Shown: positions 12,511 to 24,718 of the stretch, one piece after another
Layout: each line of letters starts with the position of its first letter
How positions within the stretch are numbered: the first letter of the stretch is position 1
Origin: Sweltsa coloradensis
Lineage: Eukaryota; Arthropoda; Insecta; Plecoptera; Chloroperlidae
Assembly: GCA_024449915.1 (NCBI GenBank)
Contig: JAMZAV010000026.1
Location: 248,001-312,000, forward strand
Direction: 5' to 3'
Length of the DNA: 64,000 nucleotides
Program-made: the position numbers and the translations under genes
The notes under the pieces: model-generated
Seen by the model: the letters and a program-made list of their open reading frames with translations, nothing else
Told to the model about the DNA's origin: nothing
Database searches by the model: none

Positions 12511-12835
12511 TTAAACCTTATTAATTTTGGGGTAATCTATTAGCTAGCATCACATTTTTGTTTTCATAAAGTGTTTGAAAAAGTTGTAATTTTTAAACCG
12601 CACTGATATTTTGAGGTTTCAGATTTTTGTCAATTCGTTTTTAACAAAGTATTTTGAAAAAAATAAATTTTTTTTACCTCTATTTTTGGGGAAAAACAAG
12701 CGTTTAAGTTTTTTGAAAACATTGGGAACTGCGGTGGAAAGGACTGCGCGGGAAGGCCAGCAAGAGGTCGGCCAGCGACCTCTTGTTTTTTTTTTTTTTT
12801 GAGTTTCAAAAAAGCATTACAAAATAATAAAATTT

Positions 12836-15800
12836 TGGATGAGCGAACGAAGACTTCAATTTCACTGACCTCCCCAAACATTTAGCTCGGTTGTTTTTTT
12901 TGTTTGTTTTTGTTATTTTTTTTTTTTGTATTTTTGTCTTTCCTCTCTAACAGGCAAACGGCTATGCAAATCTTGATAAAAATTTGAGGGGACTATCAAA
13001 ATCCTGAACTTGGGTGTTTTTTTTTTGGATAAAATCAAAGAAAATTTCTCATGAATATCGTATTTTTTACGATTTTTGTCAATTTTTAGTGTGATATTTT
13101 TGTGACAATTGCGCCGATTCTGACCAAACGGGGGGGGTTCAAGTTCATATTTTACAGGGACTTTAAAGGGTATGGTGATGAAATGCTTTTTGAAAGAAAA
13201 GTTAAAATGTTAGCCAAAATCCATAAATAAAGGTTTTAAATGAGTTTTTTGAGTTTAATAAAAATTTTTAGAAGTAACAATAGAAACTTGACAACAATCA
13301 CCTACAATGCATTCAAAAAGCCTTGCAAAGGAAAATGGTCCACGCAAACTAAAAATTAAAAAAAAAGCTCTCCTCACCGCAAAAAAAGCGTTTGTGAAGC
13401 TTCCATTGGGATGAGCGAAGCGAACAAGCGAAGTTTTCATTTCACTACCGGAAAAAAAACCCGGGATTGTTTTTTTTTTTCTGTATGTTTTTGTGTGCTT
13501 TTAACACGATTCCGGCTAAACCGACCCTTTTAAATTGCGTGAAATTTTTTGGGGGCCTTCAAAACTCTGAATTTAGAACTGTCCGTTCTTGACACAATCG
13601 GAAAATTATTTCTCATAAAAATCGAAATTTTAAACGTTTTTTTTTTCGTTTTAAAAAATTCTTAGACTTATAACACCTACATGGTTAATCCGTTTTAAAG
13701 ATTTTTCACAAAACCCCTTATTTCATAAATTAAGATATTCGTGGGGAAATTTGGCGCAATCGAAAACTATTTCCTGAAAATTCGACTTTTTACATTTTTT
13801 TTTTTTAAAATTCTTGACTTAAAACACCTTCATCTTTTCCTATTATAATGTTTTTTTTACAGAACCTTATTTATTTTATTAAAAATTTTCGTTAAAATTT
13901 AGCGCAATCGAATAATTTTTCTTATAAAAATCGCAATTTTACGATTTTTTTCTTTTTTTAAAAAATTCGTTTAAAGAAGGTATTTATTTAACCGCTAAAC
14001 TCAAAAAAATTTTTTCATCCAGCTACTAGAAATGAATTAAATGAACAGAAAAATTATTGGGCCACCATGACCTTCCAAAAAAATTTCAAATACTTTTTTT
14101 TGAGCTGGGCCTATCGGGAAAAAACTCTTAAAAAATACCCTGGGACGATTTTATGTCCCCTGACCTTAAGGGTTTTGATCAAAAAAAAAATTGGCCTTTT
14201 GACGTACCTACAGCCTTTTCTGTAAATTTTTTTATATTTTGTTTTTTAATTTGGGCAAGTGTTTTGGTCAAAAAATCTGATTACCAGATAGGGTTGATTT
14301 TTTGGGTGCAATTTTTTCGTGTTTTTAGGGTAATTTGCGCACGTTTTAGACACGATGTTTAAATGGGCTTTTAATTGGTCTAAAGCCTGTATCTATGTGG
14401 GCCGAAAAAGAAGCGGTTTAAAAACCGATTTTAAAATTTCCCCAAAAACCCCCAATTTTTTTGCAAATTTCTGATCCAAAAAATTAAAAAATTGTGTTAA
14501 ATCACAGTTCAAGATATACTTTTTTAAAATGTCATTTTTTTGTAGTATTTTGCATAGATCACGTGGTAAAAAATATTTTTTTTTGGTTTTTTTCTCCTTT
14601 TAAATAAAAAAAAAATTAATTTTTAATTTAATTTAATTTAATTTTAAAAAAAACTTCGACTTAGTATTTTTTTTCACAGAACAACAGAAAAACCGCATAA
14701 CACTGGCAGCTCAATGCCCTTACGCTTTTTCCAAAAACGCGGCGGGGCTTGAGTGGTTTTCCCATTAGCGAGCGAAACGAGCGTTTCATTTGACTCTGCC
14801 GGAAAAATTAGTCACTGGTTTTGTTTGTTTTTTTTTTTTTTTTTTTTTTTTTGTTTGTTTGTTGTTTTTTTTGTATCCTCGCCATAAAGTTCGAACGGGG
14901 CTCGGATCGAGTTGAAATTTTGCCATCCGCAACTTTTTCTCGTTTAAAGCCATTAGTTTTTGTGGGAAAAAACCTTCAAAAAGTTAAAAAGTTTTTTTAA
15001 GTTAATCGAAAATTTTTTTTTTAAACTAAACGGCGACAAAATCTGAGATAGCCAAATCATTTAGAATGTCCCCTCCGGTCACGAATATGTTAATTTTTTT
15101 TTTGATCCGATAAGTAGAGTAATGAAAATTACTTTAACAAAAGTACCCTTGCCTGGCAACGAAAAGACCGGAAAGGTTCTAAAGCACTGCCACCTAGAAA
15201 ATCAAAACACTTTCAAGAACAGTCTATTTTTTGTCACCAAAAGTCTAAATATTTTTTTCCCCAAGGGGTCAAGGTCCTCTGATGGGGGGGTGGATTTTAT
15301 CCACAAAGTAAAGGTTTACACCGGGTTTACCCAAAATACCTTGGCAATAATAAATAATATTGGAAAAAATGGCCCTGTGGACGCAAACGTCGCAAAATTT
15401 TAAAAATTTTAAAAAAAGTCAATGGGTCTAGCTATGCACGTGCTCGCTTATCAACGCGTCCCAACTGACGTTTCCTAGTAAAATTATACGTTAAAACTAA
15501 AAGCTTGGAGGGGATGTTTGTAGAAATCGAACTGTGTACCCACTATATTTAGTGGATGACGAAGCCAAAAATTTCAATTTGACTTTGTTTTTTTGTTTTT
15601 TTTTGGATGAGCGTAGCGAGGAAGCATGAAACGAAAACTTTAATTTTTACTGACCCCCCCCAAAAAACCAAATTAGCTCGGGTGTTTTTTTTTTTTTTTT
15701 TTTTTCTGTTTTCTCTCTACCGGGCAAACGGCATATGCGATCTTTATTGAAATTTTACAGGACCTTCGAAATTCTGAAATTGCCCCGTTTTTTGGGGACA

Positions 15801-16520
15801 GTTTTTGGTAAAATCCAATTGACAAGAAACAATAGAACTTTACAACAATCACCTACAATGCGTAGGGAACAAAACAAGCACTTGCAAAAAATAAGATATC
15901 CCAAACAAACTAAAAAAATAAAATCTCATCCCTCAAAGCCGGGGGGCTTTAGCGTTTTTCCCGTTTACTTACTTTCCCCAAAAAAATACTCGATGTTTTG
16001 TTTTTTGTTTGTTTTTTGTCTGTTTTTTTCGCTCTCTACCGGCAAAAGGCATATGCGATCTTGAAAAAATTTGGGGGGGACCCCTTTGAAATCTCTGAAC
16101 TTTACAATCGAAAAATATTTCTCGTAAAAATGTACTTTTACAAATTTTTTTTTCGATTTTTAAGGGCGATTTTTCGTATATTTGGCAAACGGGTACTCAG
16201 AAATATTGATCAACTTTATAGGAACGTTCAAAATCACTGAAATATAAATGTTATGATTTTAGAACACTTGAAAAAAAATTTCTTATAGAAATCGTCTTTT
16301 TTTTTGATTTTTTCCCCCCGGTTTTTAATGCGTATTTTTTGTGATATTTGGGTCTTTGACCAAAAGGGGGGGCTTCAACGTTCTAAAATTTACATTCACA
16401 TAAAGATTTTTTTGGGGGGGGTTTTACCTTTTTAAAAAAAATGTTTTTAAAAAAATTTGGGCAAAATTCATAAAATATGTTTTTTTATAAGCCCTTTTCA
16501 GGGGTAAATGAACAATAATA
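12836..16520 (+). mobile_element. Head-to-tail HLE array, single-unit version (copy A)
   Basis: HLE-C from about 12836, HLE-A from about 13410, HLE-B from about 14766 to 15478, a linker, then HLE-C pieces from about 15604. Copy B has the C-A-B unit twice (31010-36359); here it occurs once. Element joints are readable (CATTAGCGAGCGAAACGAGC at 14763) despite poor base accuracy. It lacks the TTAA MITE that B carries at 36885. Confidence 0.65.
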
Positions 16521-18394
16521 TCAATAACTATAGAAAAGTAAGGAATTCCCCATAAAAAAGTAAACATTGGACAGAAAAATTTTCCCAAAAAAGCTCATTC
16601 ATCAAAAGCGACTGAAAAACGTTTGCAAAAAAGGGCCCAGTTTTGAAGTAGAAAAAAGGAAGTCTGGCCCGGGGGATAATTGGCCCAGAGCATGGTTCTG
16701 CTAATCGTACAAAGGATTTTTTTAAGTGAAAAAATCCCCTCGCGAACATCAGGGAGTAAAGGGAGTATATTACTCCCGAAATCGAAAAAAGAGGCGGCTC
16801 AGGCAAACGTCGTCGGGGAAACTTTCCCTTGACGACTCCTCGACACGATGACATTACAAAAAGAACGATGCAAAACGATCGCGATGTGAGACCTCCCCCC
16901 TTTCCCCACCTACCCCCCTGGGTGGTTCTGCAGCATGGGGTCTCCTCCCCATATCCCCTGGGCTAGAGTGGGGCATTTTGACCTAAAGGTTTTCGCGTCC
17001 TTAAACCAAAAAAAAACAAAAAAAGAAAAAAATTGCAAAGCCAAAAAAAAGGTATTTTTTTATGTAGCCTTCTTAGCCTAAAACCCAAAATTCTACAATA
17101 CTAAATTATATACTACTATGTATTGACATTGTAAAAGCGTAAGCTCATTTAGGGGAAATAAAGTTAAAAACAATAATGGAGAGATATTCTAGGAAAAGAA
17201 AACCATACAAAAAACCCTTTTTTGGGGGGCTATTTTTCCTCAGTAACTAATAATAAGCAATATTTTTTAAAAATTGCATTGTCGTGCCATACAAAAATTC
17301 TAGCTTAAAAAACTAAAAAGTAATCCATGATTTGCTTGTGTAAAAACCTGATTTTATAACCCATTTCGACCAAAAGTTCTTTAATTGTCGGAAAATTTTC
17401 TATTTTTCACTTCCCGTCCCTTTTAAAAATTTTTTTTAACCTTCCGAAAGAATTCCCAGTGGGGCTGAGCTGGGGAGCTACGGTCCCCACGTTGCGCCTC
17501 GCCCGGATCCGTCCCTGCCCCCCCCAAACGGTTTTCTGCATAGAACTAATGGATTCTGCGGGAAGCGAGAAAAAGCTAATCTAACTTTAAATTGGATAGA
17601 TCTGTATTTTAAAAGAATTTGGCCCCAACCTCCAAGTCCATTACAACTGGCACAATCAAACTTGTAACTACCCCTAGGTGGCTAACTCTTCTCACGGGAG
17701 TCTAAAAATATATGTCCTCGTTTGATACCTACAAGGTAAAAGTGGATGAAGCATTTTTAAGGGATCTTTGTAAATTGGAATACTGAATTCTCCCATATTA
17801 TATTAAATAAAACATAGGTATTCCCCCATTTATTTGCACACCTTTGCTGTCTTTTATAACTGTGGATAACGTTATGTAAATAAATAAAAAAATAATAAAT
17901 AAATAAATAAATAAAAAAATAAATAAAGACAATTTTCGTTTTTGTTCAGCCCAAAAGCGGTGAATTGTAGGAAAATAAATTTTCCCTAATTTTCAAATTT
18001 ATTTGGGGGTCTTGTGAAGCTTACAATATAATGTAGCTGGAGCATTCTTGGTAAATTTTGGGGGAAAAAAAAAACTTTTTTTTTTTAATTTTGTAAAAAA
18101 AAGGAAATTGAGTATGACATTTTTTAAATCGTTTTTGTTGTGATTTTCTGTTTTATTCCAAAGCGGGCTCACATAATTATACCTTAGTCACCTACAAATA
18201 AAAAAAGAAGATATTCTCCTTTTTGATTTCATATAATAAAAGTATTTTTTTAAATGATTTGGGGGTACCCTTGTTCGTAAAAAATATCCGACAATGATTG
18301 GAAATTTCCCGTTTTAAATCTCGATTTGGTTTCGGGAAACACTCCGTAGGGGTAATTGTTATTATTTACTACAATTCGAAATTAAAAAAAATCC
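16521..18394. other. Copy A sequence matching 37725-39718, no gene
   Basis: Contains the R1 repeat in its second orientation (about 16650-17000) and an AAAT microsatellite (17877-17930). Otherwise it is AT-rich sequence with no supported gene. Confidence 0.5.
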
Positions 18395-19930
18395 GCCCCA
18401 ACCGGGGAAACGGCCCGATTCCCCCATTCCAACAGGCGTCTTAACCACTAGACCATCAGGACGGGTACATTTTGATCTCGAATTATTTTGCTTATACTAT
18501 TATATTATATATTAAAGACCGAAGAAGGCAAAGTCGAAACGGGCTCTGACTATTTAGTGATTAGTTTGTGTTATATTTTTATCTGTGTTCTACATGGGGC
18601 CACCTCTACTCTTTGTAAAACTGTTGACTCCCATCTCTAGCCCATTGATTATACCTAGCCTGTTGGCATCTACCTATTATTATATTGTTTATATAAAATA
18701 AAGGTATTATCCAGAATTTCTGTAATATTTTCAAGGGAAAACTTCTAACCCGAGCAGACCCCGGAATTTTTTTTTTAAATTAAATATTTTCCTCGTCTAC
18801 TTAGAGGGTTTGGAATGTGGATCTATTGTCCTCGTCCTCCAAGTCGATTCCACGAGGACGCCGGGAATATCGAATCATGAGCTTGCAACATCTTCCTTTT
18901 ATAATATTGGTTTTATTCATGTTTTGGTTGAACCCATCATTTTTTTACACGCGCTAAAATGGTGAAATACATAAAATTGAATCCGCAGCCTCGCAGACTA
19001 TAGGGCACCTACGTATCAATATTTCATTACTTCAGTGGGATCCGTATAGATTTTATCGGTACCCTCCTCGAACTCGCGTATTCTTCTGATTAGATGGTTA
19101 GGGTCATCTGGGGCATCTCATCCAAAAGCCAGGTCCCACTTTCATCATCTCCAAGTCCCAACAAACGGGGTTTTTTTCCCCTTTCTTTAATTTTATGTTT
19201 CTTATTTCCTTTTCATTCAAACTTTTTTAAATTTCATTTTATTCAAACGTTCGTCAATTTGGAGACACCCTAATGCCCCTTAAAACCCTTGATTTAGAAA
19301 TTTCTCAAAGCTTGAACCGTGCCTAAAAATTAGCAGCTTTACCTCATTCAAATACCATCACTGTTTGGACATTCTCACTCGTCGAGATGTCTGCGCCACA
19401 GGGTTGGCTCGGGCTGCTTTAAATTTAAGTCGGCAACAGAAAATCAGTTTTGTAAAACTAAATAAAAATTTATTTATTTGAAAATTTTTTTATTTTTTAT
19501 AGTTCCCATTAATAGAAAGGGCGATCAACATTACCTAGCTGTCGTTACAACGCGATATTTTTTTCCTCAGTCTTAATGTGATTGCAAGGGATTGAGTCCC
19601 TTAAACAGCCCACGGGGCATCCCTTTACAATAATTGTTCTATCCGCAACATGCCTTGTTTGACATCTGAAGAGGGGGAATTTCACCTTGGGCAGGGTTTT
19701 CCCCAAAAATGATTATTATTATCGTTAAATCCACCGCGCAAGTAAAACAAGAAACAAATAAACTTTTTGGAAAGTTTGAGAGCTGCGTAGGTTTTTTTGT
19801 AAATCCGTGCAGGACAGAAACCTTTGGGGGGCGTGTTTTGAATCCCCCGTGAGGAAACCCCATATGTGTCGGCCCAACACGTGCGAACCCCAAGACGTCG
19901 GCGTCCGTCGGCGTCGGGCACCCCTCAGAA
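18395..19930. other. Copy A: damaged tRNA-like, retroelement tail and SINE sequences
   Basis: Counterparts of 39720-41310 in B. These are a tRNA-like sequence (about 18395-18466), a Penelope-type 3' tail (from 18520), a SINE core (19405-19480) and a SINE body (19563-19720, ATTGCAAGGGATTGAGTCCC). No coding region. Confidence 0.5.
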
Positions 19931-20541
19931 AACTCAGAGGCGACCGTTCATTGTTCGACGTCGCTTCGTATAAAGTGCAGTGATTGTTCGTCCCCTTTGC
20001 AGTCGCGGCACTTCCGAAAAGTGTCGGGGGCGGGGGCAATAACCCCCCCCCCCCGCGGAACGACTTGGGTCGGTCAAATGTTCACGGCGAGACATACGCG
20101 CACTGCGTGTCATTTCACCTAGATTGAACGAGGGAGGGGGTTGCATCTCGCCTGCCCTAGGAAAGTACCATTGTTATTGTTGGGGCGGGGATTGTTTATG
20201 TTTTCCGGAGATTGCTTTGTTCCACCATGTAGAATCGATCTCGGAGACGCCGGAGGCCGGAGTGACGCCGCCCTGCAACTGCACTGGCTTTAGAATAATT
20301 ATGTTATGTATACTGGCCGGCGAAAGACTTAAAGTGAACTATCATCCACGGGATGTAAGGTTTCAGTTAAGACTTTTTGATTGATTGATTTGATTGGATG
20401 TTGCTTAACGTCTCATATTAATGCACTTTTGTCTAATCGAGACGATGAGTGGTGATAGATGAGGATGAAGTATGGACAGAAGGGAGGAGGGGAATCCCGG
20501 TACCGGCATGTAGCCTACTCCTTTCAAAAAAGACTTTTTCA

Positions 20542-21357
20542 TTGGATGAGCGTAGCGAGCGTAGCGAGCGAAGCGAAGATTCCATTTCACTACACTGGAG
20601 AAAAAAATCCGGAATGTTTTTTTTTTTTTTTTCTTTTTTTTGTATTTTTGTGTGTTTTGTTAACACGATCCCGGCTAAACCGATTTCTCCGATTGCGATA
20701 AATTTTATGGAGGCCTTCCCAAATCTCTGAACTTAGAAATGCCCCCGTTTTTTAGCGCAATCGAGAAATTTTTTCTCATAAAAACGCAAATTTTACGATT
20801 TTTTTCGATTTTTAAAAAATTTCTTCGACTTATAACACCTACATGCTTTATTCCGAGTGTAATGATTTTTTCACAGAACCTTAATTTTATGAATTAAGAT
20901 ATTCGTGTGAAATTTGAGCATAATCGAAAATTTATTTCTCATGAAAATCGTAATTTTACTTTTTTTTTTTTTTTTAAACAATTCTTTAACTTATAACACC
21001 TCATGCTTTATCCTATTGTAATGATTTTTGTACAGAACCTTCATTTAATGAATTAATATATTCGTGTTAAATTTGAGTGCAATCGAATAATTATTTCTTA
21101 TGAAAATTTGCAATTTTACGACTTTTTTCTTTTTTAAAAATTACGATTAATTAAAAAATTCAGTTCATTTTTTATTTAATTTAGTTTAATTAAAAAAATT
21201 TAGTTAATTTTTTAATTTAATTTAATTTAATTAAAAAAAACCTTCGACTAAGTAATGAATTTTTCACAGAACAACAGAAAATCCGCGTAACACATGGCAG
21301 CTCAATGCACCATATACGCTCATCCAACAACGCGGTGGGACTTAAGCGTTTTCCTAG
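20542..21357 (+). mobile_element. HLE-A complete copy (absent from copy B)
   Basis: 816 bp, starting TTGGATGAGCGTAGCGAGCG and ending AAGCGTTTTCCTAG. Copy A reads ACTTTTTCA | element | TAAGAGTGAATTAC; copy B (41858-41878) reads ACTTTTTCATAAGAGTGAATTAC. It carries three internal units beginning near 20760, 20925 and 21075. Confidence 0.9.
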
Positions 21358-22095
21358 TAAGAGTGAATTACAACTTCCAATTCACACTATCTGGGGTGCA
21401 GTTCCCAGTTGAAGCGTGGGATTTAATTTATCAAACTTTATTTGATACAAGACAGGGTACGGGAGTTACCCAAGAGAGAACGAGATTATACTTTTACAGC
21501 AGATCGTCGAAGATAAATATCAAATAATACGTTGCTTCTCAGCTTTCAAATCTCGTTGGTAGGTGTCAAGTATAAAGAGGAATTCAAATATATATTATAG
21601 TTTACTGCTTATGGTGGAGGTGCCGGGTACAGCTACATTAAAACTTTCTGGAATGCGATCGTCGTCAGTATTACGATAAACATTCTGTATCTTCCTCGTT
21701 GAAGGGTAATGTCAAGAAAGAAGGATGTGAATCGGAGGCCACGTTTGGTTTTAATCGCGAGACGTGATACACGCACAGACGGACAGAAGGAGATGCATGC
21801 AGGGAAGCTTAGCTCCCACATATAGACGACTTGGAAGCTGTCGTAGTTGCGAGGAACCAAGAAATGTTTCATCATTCAAAATTAAATTTAAATTCATTAA
21901 TATTAGTTTATTAGGACAGGAACTTTAGTATTAAAACCAAGTGTATTCAAATGTCCGATAAACTTCCACCACTTTCTCACAATTACTTACAGAAAATGCT
22001 TATCCACAAAATAAAATATATGAGAAAACAACTAAATAATGTGGATTTTGATTGAGTGAGCAAATATTACGCTCAGTGTGGGACGTTATGATTTA
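21358..22095. other. Duplicated non-coding segment before the LINE
   Basis: Closely matches 41871-42612. I see no gene. A short minus-strand frame (21633-21875) is shared with B but has no recognisable domain. Confidence 0.5.
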
Positions 22096-22127
22096 CTGGT
22101 AAAGAAATAAAGATAATAAACCTAGCA

Positions 22128-22869
22128 AAAGTCAAACATTATGAGGATCAAATTCGAAACAGTGAAAATAGACCAAAAAAGGTAAAGGAAATCATAAATA
22201 GTCAACTAGGTCGAAAGCCACCAATAAAGTCAGATAACATCACGATAGAAGTTCAAGGAAGAACAACGGATGAACCTCACATTGTTGCACATGCGTTTAT
22301 TAAGCATTTTACTGAAATCGGAAGCAAACTCACTCTGAATATAAACACGAGCATCCAAAACAACAATTTCATTGATCATCTAAATAAGGTGCAAAAAAGC
22401 CCAACGGGGTCCATATTTCTAAACGAGACCGATGAAATGGAAATAATTTCTATTGTAAAATGCATGAAAAATAAACTTTCCAGTGGGCATGATGAAATTC
22501 CAATGGCACTTATAAAAAAAAGCATCCGATTTCTACCAGAGCCGCTAAATATGATTTTTTATAAATGTGTCATCGAAGGATCATTCCCCGACAGTCTGAA
22601 AATCGCAAAAGTTATCCCCCTGTATAAGAAAGGGGATCATACACAACAAGATAACTATAGACCAATTTCTCTACTCCCAGCTTTCTCAAAAATTTTAGAA
22701 AAGCTCATTCAACTAAGGATTACTTATTTTTTTGAAAAACATAATCTTTTCTCTGAACATCAAAGTGGGTTTAGGGAAAATAGGTCAACTTGCACCACTA
22801 TCAAAAGATTCTTAGAAAAACTCTCTGATGCATTAAATCACAAAAAAACAAGCTATAGGAATATTTTAT
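22128..22869 (+). pseudogene. LINE reverse transcriptase, N-terminal part (frameshifted)
   Basis: An open frame from near the 5' truncation point through fingers and palm motifs up to the GFRENRST region. It leaves frame in an A-rich stretch (CACAAAAAAACAAGC, near 22845), where one base has been gained or lost. The rest of the domain continues in the next frame. Confidence 0.8.
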
Positions 22870-24006
22870 GATTTGTCTAAAGCCTTCGATTGCATTGACC
22901 ACAAAATTCTTCTATATAAACTTAATTACTATGGGATACGAGGCTCTGCTCTAAAACTAATAAAATCTTATTTAAGCAACAGATACTAGTATGTAGAATT
23001 AACAACTCAAGATGCAAGAGGAAATAAAATAAAAACCACCTCTAAAAAAATGCTTAACAGTTGTGGAGTCCCACAAGGATCAGTAGTAAGTCCCCTTTTC
23101 TTCAACATATTCATAAACGACTTCCCTTTTTGCATAGAGGACATTGAACTATTTGCCGATGATGCGACATCACTAGTTACAGCCTCAAACTCAGAGACGT
23201 TAATAACTCTAGCAAAAGAGAAATCAATAGCTTGTACGAACTGGTTTAAAAGTAATAAATTAGTCTCAAACTCATCAAAAACAAAATTTATTCAATTTCA
23301 TTCAACTGAAAAAAGCAGATCTCTACAACCAATAAATGAACTACTAATACAAGAATGCAATAGTACATGCACAAGGATTTCAAGGGTAGATGACATTAAT
23401 TTTTTGGGTATCCACATGGATGAATCTCTAACGTGGCACAAACATACAACATTTCTAGCCGGAAAACTAAGTTCTGCCTGCTACTCGATAAGGCTAATAA
23501 GGAATGCTACCAATATAGAAACAGACAAATTAGTATATTTTGCACTTTTCGAAAGTAATCTAAGATATGGGGTTGAATTCTGGGGCCACTCTACCCATCA
23601 TGAAAAAATATTTAAAATTCAAAAACGCGCTATCAGAACCATATTAAAATCACACCCAAGAACACACTGTCAACCATTATCCAAAAATCTTAAAATTCTT
23701 ACTCTCTACAGCTTATATATATTTCAATCAGTGGTGATTGTAAAACAAAATATTCAACATTTAAGTAAAAATAACGAAATACATTCTCACCATACACGAC
23801 AGGAAAACAACATTCACTTAGAACAACACAGTAGCAAACTATCTCAAGTAAACTCAAACTATTTCAAAACTAAACTATATAACAAACTCCCTAACAAAAT
23901 AAAACAAATTACTGCAATCAACAAATTCAAAGAATCAGTGAAAAAATTCCTATTAAGCAAAGCATACTACTCCTTAAAAATCTATTTTGAAGAAAAATGG
24001 GGCTGA
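22868..24006 (+). pseudogene. LINE reverse transcriptase, C-terminal part (one internal TAG)
   Basis: This frame contains [13 protein letters not shown], the internal TAG at 22987-22989, GVPQGSVVSPLFFNIFI, the FADD catalytic motif and a long C-terminal thumb-like region ending near 24003. The single stop plus one frameshift indicate a recently inactivated copy. Confidence 0.8.
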
Positions 24007-24718
24007 AAGCCTAACAATAGCCAGAACAATGCAAATACATTAGGGCCTTCAGTTCTAACATTGTTCAATTTGTTTTTTTTTTTTTTTTTGCAATTGGAGG
24101 TACCTATGGACCAATGTATAAGTATATGTATGTAAATATGAAATAAGTAACTAATCCTGGTCCAATTACAAAAAAATAATGTTACGAATATTAATTTTCT
24201 GTGGACTTGAATATGAAAATGGATCGTTTAGTAATTTTATATCAACTTCATATTTGTAAGTCTTATGTTAAATGTATCTTTAAAAATGTACTGTTAATAG
24301 ATGTGTACCTGTATGTATGTTAAAATGGTAGTTCATATTAATAGTATTATGTAATATCATAATTATTAGCCTATACAGGCTCAAATGTCAAAAGTCTAAT
24401 TAAATATCTACATGTATTTATTTATCTAAGGCAATAAACAACATATCATATCATATTAGATTATCTTATTTTTTACCTCTAGATAAAAATTACTAGATCA
24501 TAAAAATCTCAAATTAAAAAATTCTTAATTTTTTTACAATCTGTTTTACTACAATATTTCAAATACATTTTGGTAGGCCTTTCTAGAATACTTTTAACAA
24601 TAAATATTTCATCCGCGTGTAGGGGTCGACAATTACGTCTAGTACCGTATGCAAACGACGACTTATGGTGACACGTATAAGCCTATTTGTTCAGTTGAGT
24701 CACATTGGAACATAAGTT
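24007..24718. other. LINE 3' UTR and right end of duplication copy A
   Basis: The LINE 3' UTR runs to 24455, then comes sequence shared with 42613-42950 (AAATTACTAGATCATAAAAA) up to about 24690. It lies immediately downstream of the F-box gene stop. No clear AATAAA serving the F-box gene was found. Confidence 0.5.

Larger units (their letters stand above)
7600..19925. other. Low-accuracy stretch of copy A (indels and homopolymer changes)
   Basis: Aligned by eye to copy B, this interval loses single bases every few tens of bases, stretches homopolymers and drops short blocks (for example about 43 bp near 9400). Both flanks match B almost base for base: 7540-7590, and 19930 onward. The change in quality is abrupt and ignores repeat boundaries, which suggests uncorrected long-read sequence rather than mutation. 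Small open frames inside it are not meaningful. Confidence 0.75.
22096..24455 (+). mobile_element. 5'-truncated, defective LINE (Jockey/CR1-like reverse transcriptase)
   Basis: Reverse transcriptase coding begins within the first 50 bases in one frame (ENRPKKVKEII, YKKGDHTQQDNYRPISLLP, HQSGFRENRST). It shifts frame near 22860 into [14 protein letters not shown], meets one in-frame TAG at 22987-22989, then continues (GVPQGSVVSPLFFNIFINDF, ELFADDATSL with the catalytic FADD box, FLGIHMDESLTWHKH, FKIQKRAIRTIL) to a stop at 24006. An AT-rich 3' UTR of about 450 bp ends in AATAAACAACATATCATATCAT. No endonuclease domain is present, so the copy is 5' truncated. Copy B (42601-42630) reads straight through the site without the element, fixing both ends; no clear target duplication is visible. 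Confidence 0.88.
1340..24690 (+). repeat. Segmental duplication, copy A
   Basis: Direct repeat of 26797-42950. Matching landmarks in order are ATAAATCACAT..TTCAGGCAAATTGAAGCG (1343/26800), the TAGAGTCTACCC segment (2155/26928), GCCTGTAGGCG..CACCATCGACGAG (7485/26975), CTAGGAAGCTTCGCAAACGC (7539/27037), the minus-strand LINE remnant (10741/28970), the tRNA-like sequence (18395/39720), GAACGAGGGAGGGGGTTGC (20126/41499) and TAGGGGTCG..CGACGACT..GACACGTAT (24620/42890). Copy A carries extra nested insertions at 1417-2102, 2208-7475, 7756-8535, 8616-9213, 20542-21357 and 22096-24455. Confidence 0.85.

Noticed and set aside
20559..20577. Short direct repeats GTAGCGAGC and GAAGCGA, considered as a CRISPR-like array
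   Set aside because: There are no spacers, it is a simple AGCG-type repeat at element ends, and the DNA is eukaryotic.
20449..20730. Small frames translating to DERSERSERSE-type peptides followed by poly-Phe
   Set aside because: They read through the AGCG-rich HLE 5' ends and adjoining T-runs. They recur at every HLE copy and have no family or codon signal.
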